Source: Streptococcus sp. S1
Lineage (GTDB): Bacteria > Bacillota > Bacilli > Lactobacillales > Streptococcaceae
Reading direction: 5' to 3'
Length of the DNA stretch: 64,000 bases
NCBI RefSeq assembly: GCF_034137685.1
Contig: NZ_CP139418.1
Span: 206,001-270,000 of the forward strand
Positions 1 to 7,591 of this stretch are shown here, one piece after another (the first letter of the stretch is position 1; every line of letters starts with the position of its first letter). The notes under the pieces were generated by a model, which did not search any database, was not told the DNA's origin, and saw only the letters and a program-made list of their open reading frames with translations. A program made the position numbers and the translations under genes.

Positions 1-96
1 TGTATAGTTCCCGATACTGGAACCTCCCATACCAGGCATTGAAGACAAGCTGGCGAAAATACCAAGCAAGATTGCTTGAATCCATGAAATTGTCAT
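1..96 (-). CDS. levF: PTS mannose/fructose-family EIIC, N-terminal fragment
   Basis: Only the first 32 codons are inside the window. They read MTISWIQAILLGIFASLSSM and continue with a Gly/Ser-rich stretch (GMGGSSIGNY). This is the start of a membrane EIIC of the mannose/fructose/sorbose PTS family, which forms the sugar channel. A Shine-Dalgarno AAGGAG sits at 105-110, and the gene follows the EIIB gene by 56 bp on the same strand, so the order EIIA-EIIB-EIIC is that of a lev/man operon. The rest of the gene, and presumably EIID, lies beyond position 1. The lev name is inferred from the upstream sensor genes. Confidence 0.8.
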   Translation of the reverse strand, partial: MTISWIQAILLGIFASLSSMPGMGGSSIGNYT

Positions 97-152
97 AACA
101 AACGCTCCTTTTGTTTGTAAATTTATTTACCTAACAGATAAGACTGTTGGGT

Positions 153-647
153 TTAAAAACCAAATTTTGATTTGAAATCATCCCAATACCCGATGGAAAC
201 ATCTGGCAACAATTGGAATTTCACCTTGTAGCCTGCTGCTTGAATAGCTTGGAAGGCTTCTGCTTCTTCCTGAGTGATGGATTGGTTATTTCCCAATTTT
301 ACAGCTCCAGGACGATCATTTGCAGGGCCAACAATGATTTCTTTGACATCACCTGGGACAAACCCTTGGTCGACCAAAATTTCCTTCATATCGATTGGAT
401 TTTTGGTGATCAAGAAGTAACGACTATCTGATTCTGTTACTTTTGCTGATTTTTCTTTAAAGGCTTCCTTTGTCCATACAAAGGTTTTCTTGTCTGATGC
501 GCCTTTGTAAGCTTGGATCAAAACCTTGTTTGATGCTGCTGCATCATTTACGGCAATCAAACCATCACATGGTTTTTCCTTTGCCCAGCGTGTGACTGTT
601 TGACCGTGAATCATGCGGTCATCAATCCGTACAAATGTTACTACCAT
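153..647 (-). CDS. levE: PTS mannose/fructose-family EIIB
   Basis: A 164-residue cytoplasmic phosphotransferase subunit that takes phosphate from EIIA and gives it to the sugar entering through EIIC/EIID. The N-terminus VRIDDRMIHGQ contains the family's active-site histidine, His14, in its usual position, and the length is normal for the family. It starts with ATG after a GGGAGG ribosome site and lies 14 bp after the EIIA gene, so the two are almost certainly co-transcribed. Because EIIA and EIIB are separate polypeptides, this matches the LevD/LevE layout rather than the fused ManL (EIIAB) type. The transported sugar cannot be read from the sequence. Confidence 0.88.
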   Translation of the reverse strand: MVVTFVRIDDRMIHGQTVTRWAKEKPCDGLIAVNDAAASNKVLIQAYKGASDKKTFVWTKEAFKEKSAKVTESDSRYFLITKNPIDMKEILVDQGFVPGDVKEIIVGPANDRPGAVKLGNNQSITQEEAEAFQAIQAAGYKVKFQLLPDVSIGYWDDFKSKFGF

Positions 648-661
648 AAGGTACCTCCCTA

Positions 662-1099
662 TTAAATATCGTCATCATCTTCTTCAGCACTAGTGGCTGA
701 AACTTCAAAAGGCTGTAGCGCAGATCGTGCTTCTGATAAGATGGTGGCTGACAAATCGTCTCCATCCAATACATCCTTCATCACAACTGCCGTCAAGGCC
801 ATGGTAAGGTTCATCCCACCAAGGATCAAGGCTCCATCGAGCTTTCCAGCTTCTTCTAGAACCGTGGCTGCAGTGGTTAATGGACTACCACCTACGATAT
901 CTGCCAAGACCAAAACAGAATCATCAGCTGTCAATCCTGAAATGCTCTCTCTGAAATCAACTGCGAAGTCATCAACTGATTTTCCTTCTTTGAGTCCAAC
1001 TGCGATGACCTGATCCAACTTGTCACCAGCAAACATGGCTAGTGATGTTTTTAGACCTTCTGCCAGTCCGCCATGACTGACCAAAACGAGGTATTTCAT
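662..1099 (-). CDS. levD: PTS mannose/fructose-family EIIA
   Basis: A 145-residue EIIA that receives phosphate from HPr. The start MKYLVLVSHGGLAEG places the phosphorylated histidine at His9, and the LADIVGGSP segment is the conserved family loop. The C-terminus ends in an acidic run (EEDDDDI). It is the first PTS gene after the regulatory genes levQSRT and has its own promoter with an overlapping cre site in the 140-bp gap upstream, so it can be induced separately from the sensor operon. In Streptococcus mutans, LevD also takes part in regulation; whether it does here is unknown. Confidence 0.88.
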   Translation of the reverse strand: MKYLVLVSHGGLAEGLKTSLAMFAGDKLDQVIAVGLKEGKSVDDFAVDFRESISGLTADDSVLVLADIVGGSPLTTAATVLEEAGKLDGALILGGMNLTMALTAVVMKDVLDGDDLSATILSEARSALQPFEVSATSAEEDDDDI

Positions 1100-1133
1100 T
1101 TTTCTACGCCTCCTTTATTTGACTCTATTGTAG

Positions 1134-1162
1134 ATTATTTGAAAGCGTTTTTACATTGTCAA
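1134..1162 (-). promoter_or_regulatory. levD promoter with overlapping cre site
   Basis: On the minus strand, -35 TTGACA (1157-1162) and -10 AATAAT (1134-1139) are 17 bp apart. The spacer contains TGAAAGCGTTTTTA on the plus strand (1140-1153), a close match to the CcpA cre consensus. CcpA bound there would block RNA polymerase, so glucose repression of the PTS genes is expected. Read by eye. Confidence 0.7.
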
Positions 1163-1219
1163 ATGTCACATTCCTAATATGACATTTAGCAATAAAAAAA
1201 TGACATCTGTCACTTGACA
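1157..1219. promoter_or_regulatory. TGACA/TGTCA repeat cluster, candidate LevR operator
   Basis: Six TGACA or TGTCA pentamers fall in 63 bp directly upstream of and overlapping the levD -35 box. They form a perfect 8-bp inverted repeat (AAATGTCA 1161-1168, TGACATTT 1180-1187) and two short palindromes (1201-1212 and 1208-1219). The position suits an activator, and the response regulator encoded just upstream is the obvious candidate. The assignment to LevR is inference. Confidence 0.5.
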
Positions 1220-1239
1220 AAATGCCATCTTATTTTACT

Positions 1240-2538
1240 CTAAACTCCTACCTGTAGACTACTCTCAATCTCCCTCTGAATTTGAGGCAAGCGGTTCTCG
1301 ACATCCTGATCGCGCAAGGCATTACCGATCAAGTAGTCTAGCTTTTCTAGCACCTCTTTTGAGACATTTTTCGGACTACTCTCAACAGCTTGTTCCATGA
1401 TGCGGTTCAAGGTCTGATTGGTCAAGGAATCTGTTCCAAAATCATCCACCTGCAGGAGGTCTTTACTAGAGCGACTCTTGACGACCTGTGGCATGACAGA
1501 AATCCCTTGGGATTGGGCAAATAGGGTTTGTTGAATTTCTGGATCCTCTGTTAAGAGTTGCATCAATTCCCAAGCCAACTTGGAATGAGAACTTCGAGCT
1601 GACATAGCAAAAGAAGTCGTCGTGACCAAGGTTGCCTTGGTCGTTTTTGACTTAGCAGGCATCGGGATACAGGTCCAGGTGAAGTTTGAATATTTAGAAA
1701 CGTGGTAGGGATAAGGTTTATAGGTCCGATATTGGGCCAAGGTCATGGGATAGAAGGCGACTTTCCCCTGGTCAAAATCTTTAGAGCTCACCTTGTAATT
1801 TTTATTTAGATCTTCCAATTTTTGCAGAAAAGTCAAAGACTCTTTCACTTCTGGAGCTGTCAGCTTGAGCATGCCACCTTGGAAGAGATGACCCCCATTT
1901 GCCGCCAAGGCTTCTTTCCAGGTGTATTCTGTGCTCCCAAATTGATCCAATTGCCCATCTCCATTGGTATCTTTGGTTAGTTTCTTGCAAATCGTATAGA
2001 ACTCTTCAAGGGTCCAACCTTCTTTGGGAACCGCGATGCCTTCTTTATCCAAGAGATCTTTATTGACACACATCAAAATCGGATTGCTTTCATAAGGTAA
2101 AGCATAGGTTTGCCCTTGATAGACACCCGATTCAAATGCAACGGGATAAAAGGCAGCTTGATCTTTTCGATCCATATAGCCGTTTAACTTTTCTAGCACG
2201 CCTCGCGCTGCTAATAAGGAAAGATCTTGCTCAGAGACCATAAACACATCCGGCGTCTTTCCTGAGACAATCTTTTCGGAGAGCCAATCTGAATAATCTG
2301 ACTGCGGAATCCCGTTTTCATACTCTACACGAACGTGGGGATGGGACTTCTCAAATTTTTGAATCGCACGATCCAAGGCATGGGAACGTTGACTGGTCGG
2401 CACATCCCAGCTAGAGCCTGCATACACGCCAATATGAAGCACGGTCGGTTGCTGTTTCCACCAATAAAAACCAGCGCTCGCACAGAGCGCTAAAAGGAGA
2501 CCAAGCCCCCAACAAAGATGCTTTCGCTTCAATTTCAT
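1240..2538 (-). CDS. levT: Extracellular sugar-binding protein of the Lev sensor (LevT-like)
   Basis: A 432-residue protein of the family 1 solute-binding fold (GVYAGSSWDVP near the start, then a hinge typical of maltose-binding-like proteins). It has an N-terminal hydrophobic segment (about residues 8-26) but no good lipobox, since the residue before the Cys is Leu, so it is probably anchored by that helix. No ABC permease genes adjoin it; it sits between a response regulator (ATGA overlap, 4 bp) and PTS genes. That is the arrangement of S. mutans LevT, which works as a ligand sensor for the LevS kinase. The ligand is unknown. Confidence 0.78.
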   Translation of the reverse strand: MKLKRKHLCWGLGLLLALCASAGFYWWKQQPTVLHIGVYAGSSWDVPTSQRSHALDRAIQKFEKSHPHVRVEYENGIPQSDYSDWLSEKIVSGKTPDVFMVSEQDLSLLAARGVLEKLNGYMDRKDQAAFYPVAFESGVYQGQTYALPYESNPILMCVNKDLLDKEGIAVPKEGWTLEEFYTICKKLTKDTNGDGQLDQFGSTEYTWKEALAANGGHLFQGGMLKLTAPEVKESLTFLQKLEDLNKNYKVSSKDFDQGKVAFYPMTLAQYRTYKPYPYHVSKYSNFTWTCIPMPAKSKTTKATLVTTTSFAMSARSSHSKLAWELMQLLTEDPEIQQTLFAQSQGISVMPQVVKSRSSKDLLQVDDFGTDSLTNQTLNRIMEQAVESSPKNVSKEVLEKLDYLIGNALRDQDVENRLPQIQREIESSLQVGV

Positions 2539-3221
2539 TCTGTATTTCCTTTAGAAAAATCACGTCTCGTCACTCCCGTTTGGACTGACCAGATCGCTAA
2601 TTGCGTTCGATCTCTTAGGTTTAATTTCGCCAAAATCGTTGATAAGTAATTACGCACGGTTCCTTCTGACAAGAAGAGTTTGGCCGCAATTTCTTTATTG
2701 GACTCCCCATAGCCGACTTCTTGGATAATGCGCCATTCCGTCGTGCTCAAATCCTTGACATTGTCCTCATCTACAGCAATAGAGAAGTTGGTCTTGGCCA
2801 TTTGTGAGAAAATTTGAAAGACTTTACTAGCGATATTCGGGTTGATCATGGCTCCGCCTTGATACACCACCTTAATCGCTTCATAGAGTTCCTCTGTCGA
2901 GGCTCCCTTTAAAAGATAACCTGAAGCACCATACTTGAGTGCACTATAGATAAATTCATCATCATCAAAGGTCGTTAAAATAATAATTTTGATATCCGGA
3001 TAGTGCTCTTTTACCTCTTTTGTCGCCAAAACCCCATCCATGCCTGGCATCCGAATATCCATTAAGATCAGGTCAGGATGTGTCTGTGGAATGCTAGACA
3101 AGACGTGATTCCCATCTTCCACTGTGGCCACCACTTCGATATCGGGGTGGGCTGACAAAATAATTTTCAGAGATTCTCGAATCAAGGCCTGGTCATCTGC
3201 CACCATTACTTTTATCACCAT
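2535..3221 (-). CDS. levR: NarL/LuxR-family response regulator (LevR-like)
   Basis: A 228-residue response regulator. The receiver domain (residues 1-120) shows the acidic pair at DD9-10, the phosphoacceptor Asp55 in LILMDIRMPG and a conserved Lys near 105. The C-terminal LuxR-type helix-turn-helix spans about residues 155-215 (SNKEIAAKLFLSEGTVRNYL). It starts 3 bp after the kinase stop, with its ribosome site inside the kinase gene, and overlaps levT by 4 bp. By analogy with S. mutans it should activate the neighbouring PTS genes; the TGACA-rich block before levD is a candidate binding site. Confidence 0.85.
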   Translation of the reverse strand: MVIKVMVADDQALIRESLKIILSAHPDIEVVATVEDGNHVLSSIPQTHPDLILMDIRMPGMDGVLATKEVKEHYPDIKIIILTTFDDDEFIYSALKYGASGYLLKGASTEELYEAIKVVYQGGAMINPNIASKVFQIFSQMAKTNFSIAVDEDNVKDLSTTEWRIIQEVGYGESNKEIAAKLFLSEGTVRNYLSTILAKLNLRDRTQLAIWSVQTGVTRRDFSKGNTE

Positions 3222-3223
3222 CT

Positions 3224-4540
3224 CTATCTCCCTTCTTTATATTTCGGTAAACTGACGCGCGTGAAAAATCCATCGCGACTTTCAAATTGAAGCTGTCCTC
3301 CTAGGATGGAAATGCGCTCCATCATCTGCTTGAGCCCATAGCCATAGGTCAAGGTTTCAAACCCAACCCCATTGTCCTGCAACTCGATCAGGTAATCTTC
3401 CTTATCTTCAAAAAAATGAAGGCTCATCTGACTAGCATGACCGTGGCGAACCGCATTGGTCGTAGACTCTTGGATCACACGAAAGATTGTATCTTCAATC
3501 ATGACGTCCATATCGACATCGACCCATTCATAGTGTAAATCAACCTGCAAGTTGGAAAGCGTTTGGTACTCACGGATCATCTTTTCTAAAGCATCTTTGA
3601 GGGTTCGTCCCTCAAGGGCACCTGGACGGAGGCGGTTGAGAGAGCCTCTCACATCCTGGATTCCTTCACGAACCACTTCTGATACGCTTTTCACCTGCTC
3701 TTTTGCCCGATTGGGATCGATATCAATCAAGACTCCGACAGCATCCAGCCCTGCCGAGATCCCTGTTAGCGCGTGCCCCAAGGTATCGTGAATTTCCCGA
3801 GCAATCCGCTTACGTTCCCGATCTTCTGCAATCTTCTCAGACAAGGCCATATAGTTGTTCAACTCTGTATTGACCTTTGAAACCATGGCCAACTCTTCTT
3901 CCACTTCGTGGTTTTCCGCAAGGACATTCATAATATAGAACAAAAGCGAAATAATGAAGAGCACCATATTCAAGGCATAGAGGGAATTCTTTAAGAAAAA
4001 GGCCAGAATCCGGATGGAGGCGGGGTAAAAATGAATATAGACATCCAGAGAAGGTATCGGAAAGAAAAGCGAAAAGACGTCTGAATTGGTCACAAGAAGC
4101 ATCAAGAAACTTACTAGGATAAACGCAAACCAATACTTGCGGTCTCGCTTGGTATTCAACTCTTTGGAACCATAGAAGATATCCGCAAAAACCAAGAGAA
4201 TGAGCCCGTTATAAGCTACATTTTGGACCCACATCAAGAGCAACATCAGGAGGATCTCCAGAATATTCCACTTATCAAAAATGGACCATCGACTCGTTTG
4301 AGACCGATAACGACTCATGGAAATCAAGGCAATCCCAGCAAATAAGAGTGCAGACAACCAAAAAGTTGTAGAGGGCGCAAAAGGAATGCGCTCTAAGCGT
4401 TCTACTAATAGAGAAGCTTGCCGTTGGGCAATAATATAGTTGGTTGCTTGAAGATAGATGATACTGTTGAGCATAACAGCGATAAAATTTACGACCATCA
4501 GGATGGCCAAACTGTATCTCACACCTCTAAATTTTCTCAT
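3224..4540 (-). CDS. levS: Membrane sensor histidine kinase, NarL partner type (LevS-like)
   Basis: A 438-residue kinase with several hydrophobic helices in the first 205 residues, followed by a coiled-coil linker, a HisKA_3 dimerisation domain with the phosphorylated His251 (REIHDTLGHALTG) and an HATPase domain (DNGVGF near 398). It lacks a large extracellular sensor domain, in keeping with sensing through the separate binding proteins encoded on either side. I chose the ATG at 4540, which overlaps the levQ stop as TAATG and implies translational coupling; an in-frame GTG at 4549 is also possible. Partner of the response regulator downstream. Confidence 0.85.
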   Translation of the reverse strand: MRKFRGVRYSLAILMVVNFIAVMLNSIIYLQATNYIIAQRQASLLVERLERIPFAPSTTFWLSALLFAGIALISMSRYRSQTSRWSIFDKWNILEILLMLLLMWVQNVAYNGLILLVFADIFYGSKELNTKRDRKYWFAFILVSFLMLLVTNSDVFSLFFPIPSLDVYIHFYPASIRILAFFLKNSLYALNMVLFIISLLFYIMNVLAENHEVEEELAMVSKVNTELNNYMALSEKIAEDRERKRIAREIHDTLGHALTGISAGLDAVGVLIDIDPNRAKEQVKSVSEVVREGIQDVRGSLNRLRPGALEGRTLKDALEKMIREYQTLSNLQVDLHYEWVDVDMDVMIEDTIFRVIQESTTNAVRHGHASQMSLHFFEDKEDYLIELQDNGVGFETLTYGYGLKQMMERISILGGQLQFESRDGFFTRVSLPKYKEGR

Positions 4541-5523
4541 TACTGCCACCCATTCACATCAAAGTGATCGATGTTTTCCTTTGTCATCATTTGCACCGGA
4601 ATGGTTATTTCTTTTTGGTAGTTCTTCCCATCAGCCATATCTTGTATGACCTCCATCACGCGGTCTCCCATCTTCAAAGGAGACTGGGCAACGGTTCCTA
4701 CAACATCATCTGTCGAGTGCAGCAAGGCTTTCATATCTGGTGAGCCATCGATCCCATAAATCGCAATGGGATGGGTGATTCCTTGCTCCTTGATCGCTGC
4801 TAAAGCTCCTATAGCCGAGCGGTCATTTAGGGCAACTAGTGTATCGACATTCCCCCCTGACTGCAAGAACTTACGGACAGCTGGCATGGCGATCTCCGTC
4901 TGACCCTTGGTTTCTAGTTCCGAGATAATCTCATAAGCCCCATGTCCTTTGATCGTATCCTTAAATCCCTGAATCCGCGTATCTGCTGAAACAGTCCCTT
5001 TGTGCTCCAAGAGAAGGATCTGAGCATTTGAAGAGCGTTTCATCAGCTCTTTCGCAATCAAGACTCCTGCTTGGTAGTTGTCGGAGACAATGCTGGCATC
5101 CGGCTTAAAATGCTTGAGCTGGGTATCAACTGCAATGATCTTAATTCCTTGTTTTCTAGCTTTTTTAAGAGCCCTTAAAATGGGCTGACTATCCCCTTTG
5201 ACCGGATTAATCACAATCACATTTACTTTTTGGGCGCAAAAATCATCGATCTGCTGGCTCTGCCTTTTTTCATCCAATTCCGGATCTCGAACAGATACAA
5301 GAGCCCCTCTCTCATCGGCAATCCGACTAATTTCCGAATGAATACTTTTATAGAACTCATTGTTCATGGTCATATAGGTGACACCAATCTTGGTCTGATC
5401 CTTGATGCTACTGGTTTGACAAACGGCATAGATCCACAAGAGGATGCAGGTCACTGGAATCACCAGTAGAACTCGTTTTATCAGCCATTTTAACCGTTCT
5501 TTTCTTTCTTCTTTCCCCTTCAA
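4540..5523 (-). CDS. levQ: RbsB/LacI-type sugar-binding protein of the Lev sensor (LevQ-like)
   Basis: A 327-residue periplasmic-binding-protein fold of the ribose/galactose type (KIGVTYMTMNNEFYKSI, then VDTQLKHF and SDNYQAGVL). One N-terminal hydrophobic helix (about residues 14-31) would tether it outside the membrane. It is the first gene of the levQSRT operon and overlaps levS. No ABC transporter adjoins it, so it is most likely a sensing subunit. The only plausible start is TTG at 5523, preceded by AAAGGAAC; no in-frame ATG occurs until well inside the fold. Weak start usage may keep expression low. Confidence 0.78.
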   Translation of the reverse strand: MKGKEERKERLKWLIKRVLLVIPVTCILLWIYAVCQTSSIKDQTKIGVTYMTMNNEFYKSIHSEISRIADERGALVSVRDPELDEKRQSQQIDDFCAQKVNVIVINPVKGDSQPILRALKKARKQGIKIIAVDTQLKHFKPDASIVSDNYQAGVLIAKELMKRSSNAQILLLEHKGTVSADTRIQGFKDTIKGHGAYEIISELETKGQTEIAMPAVRKFLQSGGNVDTLVALNDRSAIGALAAIKEQGITHPIAIYGIDGSPDMKALLHSTDDVVGTVAQSPLKMGDRVMEVIQDMADGKNYQKEITIPVQMMTKENIDHFDVNGWQ

Positions 5524-5554
5524 ACCCCGTTCCTTTTCTGAAAATTTTGAATAT

Positions 5555-5582
5555 ATATTACTTTATTTTACTACTTTTTCAA
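5555..5582 (-). promoter_or_regulatory. levQ promoter
   Basis: Minus-strand -35 TTGAAA (5577-5582), 16-bp spacer and -10 TAATAT (5555-5560), ending 31 bp before the TTG start of levQ. No cre-like site was seen in it, so the sensor genes may be constitutive. Confidence 0.5.
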
Positions 5583-5666
5583 GATAAATGCTGGCTTTTA
5601 TTGTACAGATGCATATTTTTGATTTATTTTTAAAAGAGTAGTTCCCGAATGAAACCCCTAGCAAGT

Positions 5667-5700
5667 AGCAAAAAAGCTGGTCTATAAACGAACCAGCTTT
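5667..5700 (-). terminator. Terminator of ssbB
   Basis: A perfect 9-bp stem AAAGCTGGT/ACCAGCTTT (5673-5681 and 5692-5700) with a 10-nt loop. On the minus strand it is followed by a run of T, which suits termination of ssbB; T residues also follow on the plus strand. Confidence 0.8.
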
Positions 5701-5711
5701 CTTTTTTGATC

Positions 5712-6107
5712 CTAAAAAGGAAGATCTTCCTCTTCTAAGATGATGTCGGCTAAATCTCCCGTTCCACCATTTTCGCGCATCGCTCGCTGAGCGCGGCTCT
5801 CTAGCAACTGAAAACTTTGGCAGAGGACCTCTGTCACATACTGCATGACCCCATTTTTCTCGTAGCGGCGCGTCCGAATCTCTCCATCCAAAGAGATCAA
5901 GCTCCCTTTACTGGCATAACTAGCCATGGTTTCAGCCAATTTCCCCCAGACAACGACATTAACAAAATCAGTCTCTCGCTCCCCGTTTTGATCCTTGTAG
6001 CGACGATTGACTGCAACAGTCACTCGGGCAACGGATTTATCTGTGCTGGTTTTGTGCAATTCTGGAGCCGCCACCAGGCGACCGATTAAAATAACTTTAT
6101 TATACAT
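5712..6107 (-). CDS. ssbB: Competence-induced single-stranded DNA-binding protein
   Basis: A 131-residue OB-fold SSB (MYNKVILIGRLVAAPEL, then FVNVVVWGKLAE) ending in the acidic tip EEEDLPF used to recruit partner proteins. It is about 25 residues shorter than housekeeping SSB, as is the competence paralogue SsbB, which coats incoming DNA during transformation. The second of two tandem ATGs (6107) has the better spacing from AGGAGG and gives the same length as pneumococcal SsbB. A ComX box TTCGAATA lies 20 bp upstream, so transcription is expected only during competence. Single-gene unit between two terminators. Confidence 0.9.
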   Translation of the reverse strand: MYNKVILIGRLVAAPELHKTSTDKSVARVTVAVNRRYKDQNGERETDFVNVVVWGKLAETMASYASKGSLISLDGEIRTRRYEKNGVMQYVTEVLCQSFQLLESRAQRAMRENGGTGDLADIILEEEDLPF

Positions 6108-6126
6108 CATTTACCTCCTATCTATT

Positions 6127-6134
6127 TATTCGAA
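6127..6134 (-). promoter_or_regulatory. ComX (SigX) combox of ssbB
   Basis: Minus-strand TTCGAATA, one base from the streptococcal combox TACGAATA and identical to the box before comGA in this window. The short leader that follows carries the AGGAGG ribosome site. Confidence 0.82.
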
Positions 6135-6168
6135 AAAATTTCAAAAAATGGAGGTGACAAACCAAAAT

Positions 6169-6201
6169 CAAAAAAATCTAGGATCCAAAACATCCTAGAT
6201 T
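6169..6201 (-). terminator. Terminator of the ytpR gene
   Basis: A perfect 10-bp stem AATCTAGGAT/ATCCTAGATT (6175-6184 and 6192-6201) with a 7-nt loop, followed on the minus strand by seven T. Confidence 0.85.
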
Positions 6202-6208
6202 CTTCTCT

Positions 6209-6835
6209 TTATTCGTGCCAGTGACGAGCAGGATCAAAAGGTGTCCCTGCTACTTCTGCGTCATCCAATTCAATAATGCCTCGTTTTTGAGGAGCATTTG
6301 GTAAGTGCAATTCACGCGGGCTGCACATCATGCCATAGCTTTTTTCTCCACGAAGAGCCCCTGGGAAAATCAAGCTACCATCCGGCATCATAGCACCTGG
6401 AAGAGCGACAATGGTCTTGAGGCCAACACGCGCATTTGGAGCTCCTGCTACGATCTGAACCGTCTTATCTGGTCCAACTGCTACTTGGCAGATATTCAAG
6501 TGGTCACTATCTGGATGGGCTACCATTTCAAGGATTTCTCCCACCACAAATTTTGGTTCCCGATCATTGACCAAACGTTCTGCGAAGCCTTCTTTTTCCA
6601 ATTCTTGGTTCAAACGATCCACTTGCTCATCTGTCAAAAAGACTTGTCCCTTGCCTTCGATGGCGAAGAAAGATGAGGCATCAAAGATATTCCAGGCAAC
6701 GGTTTCTTGCTTGTCCTCACGGTAAACGCGTGCCACTTTCCCTTTTCTCTCCACCGCGAGCTTTGCATCTCCACTATTTTTCAAGGTCAGCATCAAGACA
6801 TCGCCGACTTGTTCTTTGTTGTATGTTACAATCAT
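6209..6835 (-). CDS. ytpR: YtpR-type tRNA-binding domain protein
   Basis: A 208-residue protein with an N-terminal DUF4479-like part and a C-terminal tRNA-binding OB domain from about residue 90 (FVVGEILEMVAHPDSDHLNICQVAVG, then GAPNARVG and MMCSPRELHL). This domain is also found in the beta subunit of phenylalanyl-tRNA synthetase, but no synthetase core is present. Its physiological role is not established. It lies 9 bp after the thioredoxin-like gene and is the last gene before a strong terminator, so the three genes from 7449 down to 6209 form an operon. Confidence 0.83.
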   Translation of the reverse strand: MIVTYNKEQVGDVLMLTLKNSGDAKLAVERKGKVARVYREDKQETVAWNIFDASSFFAIEGKGQVFLTDEQVDRLNQELEKEGFAERLVNDREPKFVVGEILEMVAHPDSDHLNICQVAVGPDKTVQIVAGAPNARVGLKTIVALPGAMMPDGSLIFPGALRGEKSYGMMCSPRELHLPNAPQKRGIIELDDAEVAGTPFDPARHWHE

Positions 6836-6844
6836 GATTTTCTC

Positions 6845-7162
6845 CTATTTTAATCCTGCTAAGAATGCTGTAATCTGCGCTTTGGTTTTCCGATCTCGAT
6901 TGACAAACCGACCGATTTCCTTATCCTTTTCCAGAACCACCAAACTAGGGATCCCATAAACATCCCAGACTTTCGCCAGATCCATATAGGCATCTCGGTC
7001 AAGCAAGATAAAGGTAAATTCAGGATTTTCAGTCTCAATCTCCGGCAAAAAAGGCTTGAGGTAACGACAATCCCCACACCAATCTGCTGAAAAGACAAAC
7101 ACTTTCTTGCCATCTTGCTCTACATATGAAGCAATTTCTTCTATAGAACTCGGTATAATCAT
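6845..7162 (-). CDS. Thioredoxin-family protein
   Basis: A 105-residue cytoplasmic thioredoxin fold. The active site is WCGDC (residues 28-32) rather than the classical WCGPC, followed by the typical IPSLVV cis-proline loop near residue 72. It probably acts as a small disulfide reductase; the non-standard CGDC pair implies a shifted redox potential or a specific partner. It overlaps the upstream DUF4651 gene by 4 bp and is followed closely by ytpR, a grouping common in streptococci. Confidence 0.87.
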   Translation of the reverse strand: MIIPSSIEEIASYVEQDGKKVFVFSADWCGDCRYLKPFLPEIETENPEFTFILLDRDAYMDLAKVWDVYGIPSLVVLEKDKEIGRFVNRDRKTKAQITAFLAGLK

Positions 7163-7449
7163 AGTTTTTCCTCTTCGTAATGCAAGAGACCGTCCTCGTA
7201 GACAAAGCGGTAATGGCGCTCATCTTCAAAAATGACACCACCTACTAAGCGCTCTTCACTAGACTCGTAGAGTTCCACGTACAGGGTCGCAATCGTCCCC
7301 ATGGCTTCCATTTGCTCCCGTACTTCTGCTACCAACTCTTCTTGGGTACGGAGACGCTTTTGATCTTTGGCGATTTTATAAACACCGGCCGCAAGAGCTC
7401 CTGCACTTGCTACAGCCAGACTAGACAAAATAATTTTTTTAGCTTTCAT
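7159..7449 (-). CDS. DUF4651-like small membrane-anchored protein
   Basis: A 96-residue protein starting MKAKKIILSSLAVASAGALAA, with one N-terminal hydrophobic helix and a soluble, charged remainder. I chose the ATG at 7449; a longer reading from 7485 adds 12 unlikely residues. A possible promoter lies close upstream on the minus strand (TTGTCC, 17 bp, TACAAT). First gene of the operon with the thioredoxin-like and ytpR genes. Function unknown; the DUF4651 label is from memory of the family. Confidence 0.7.
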   Translation of the reverse strand: MKAKKIILSSLAVASAGALAAGVYKIAKDQKRLRTQEELVAEVREQMEAMGTIATLYVELYESSEERLVGGVIFEDERHYRFVYEDGLLHYEEEKL

Positions 7450-7591
7450 AGTGCCTATTGTAACACAAAATAAGCAGAGGGACAACGGTCTAAGCTGGAT
7501 CTCTCCCTCCGATTTTAGAGACTGATTTCCATAATAACGCTACCATCCTTGTAGAAAAAGTGATAAAATAGCATCAGAAAGAAGGTAACCT

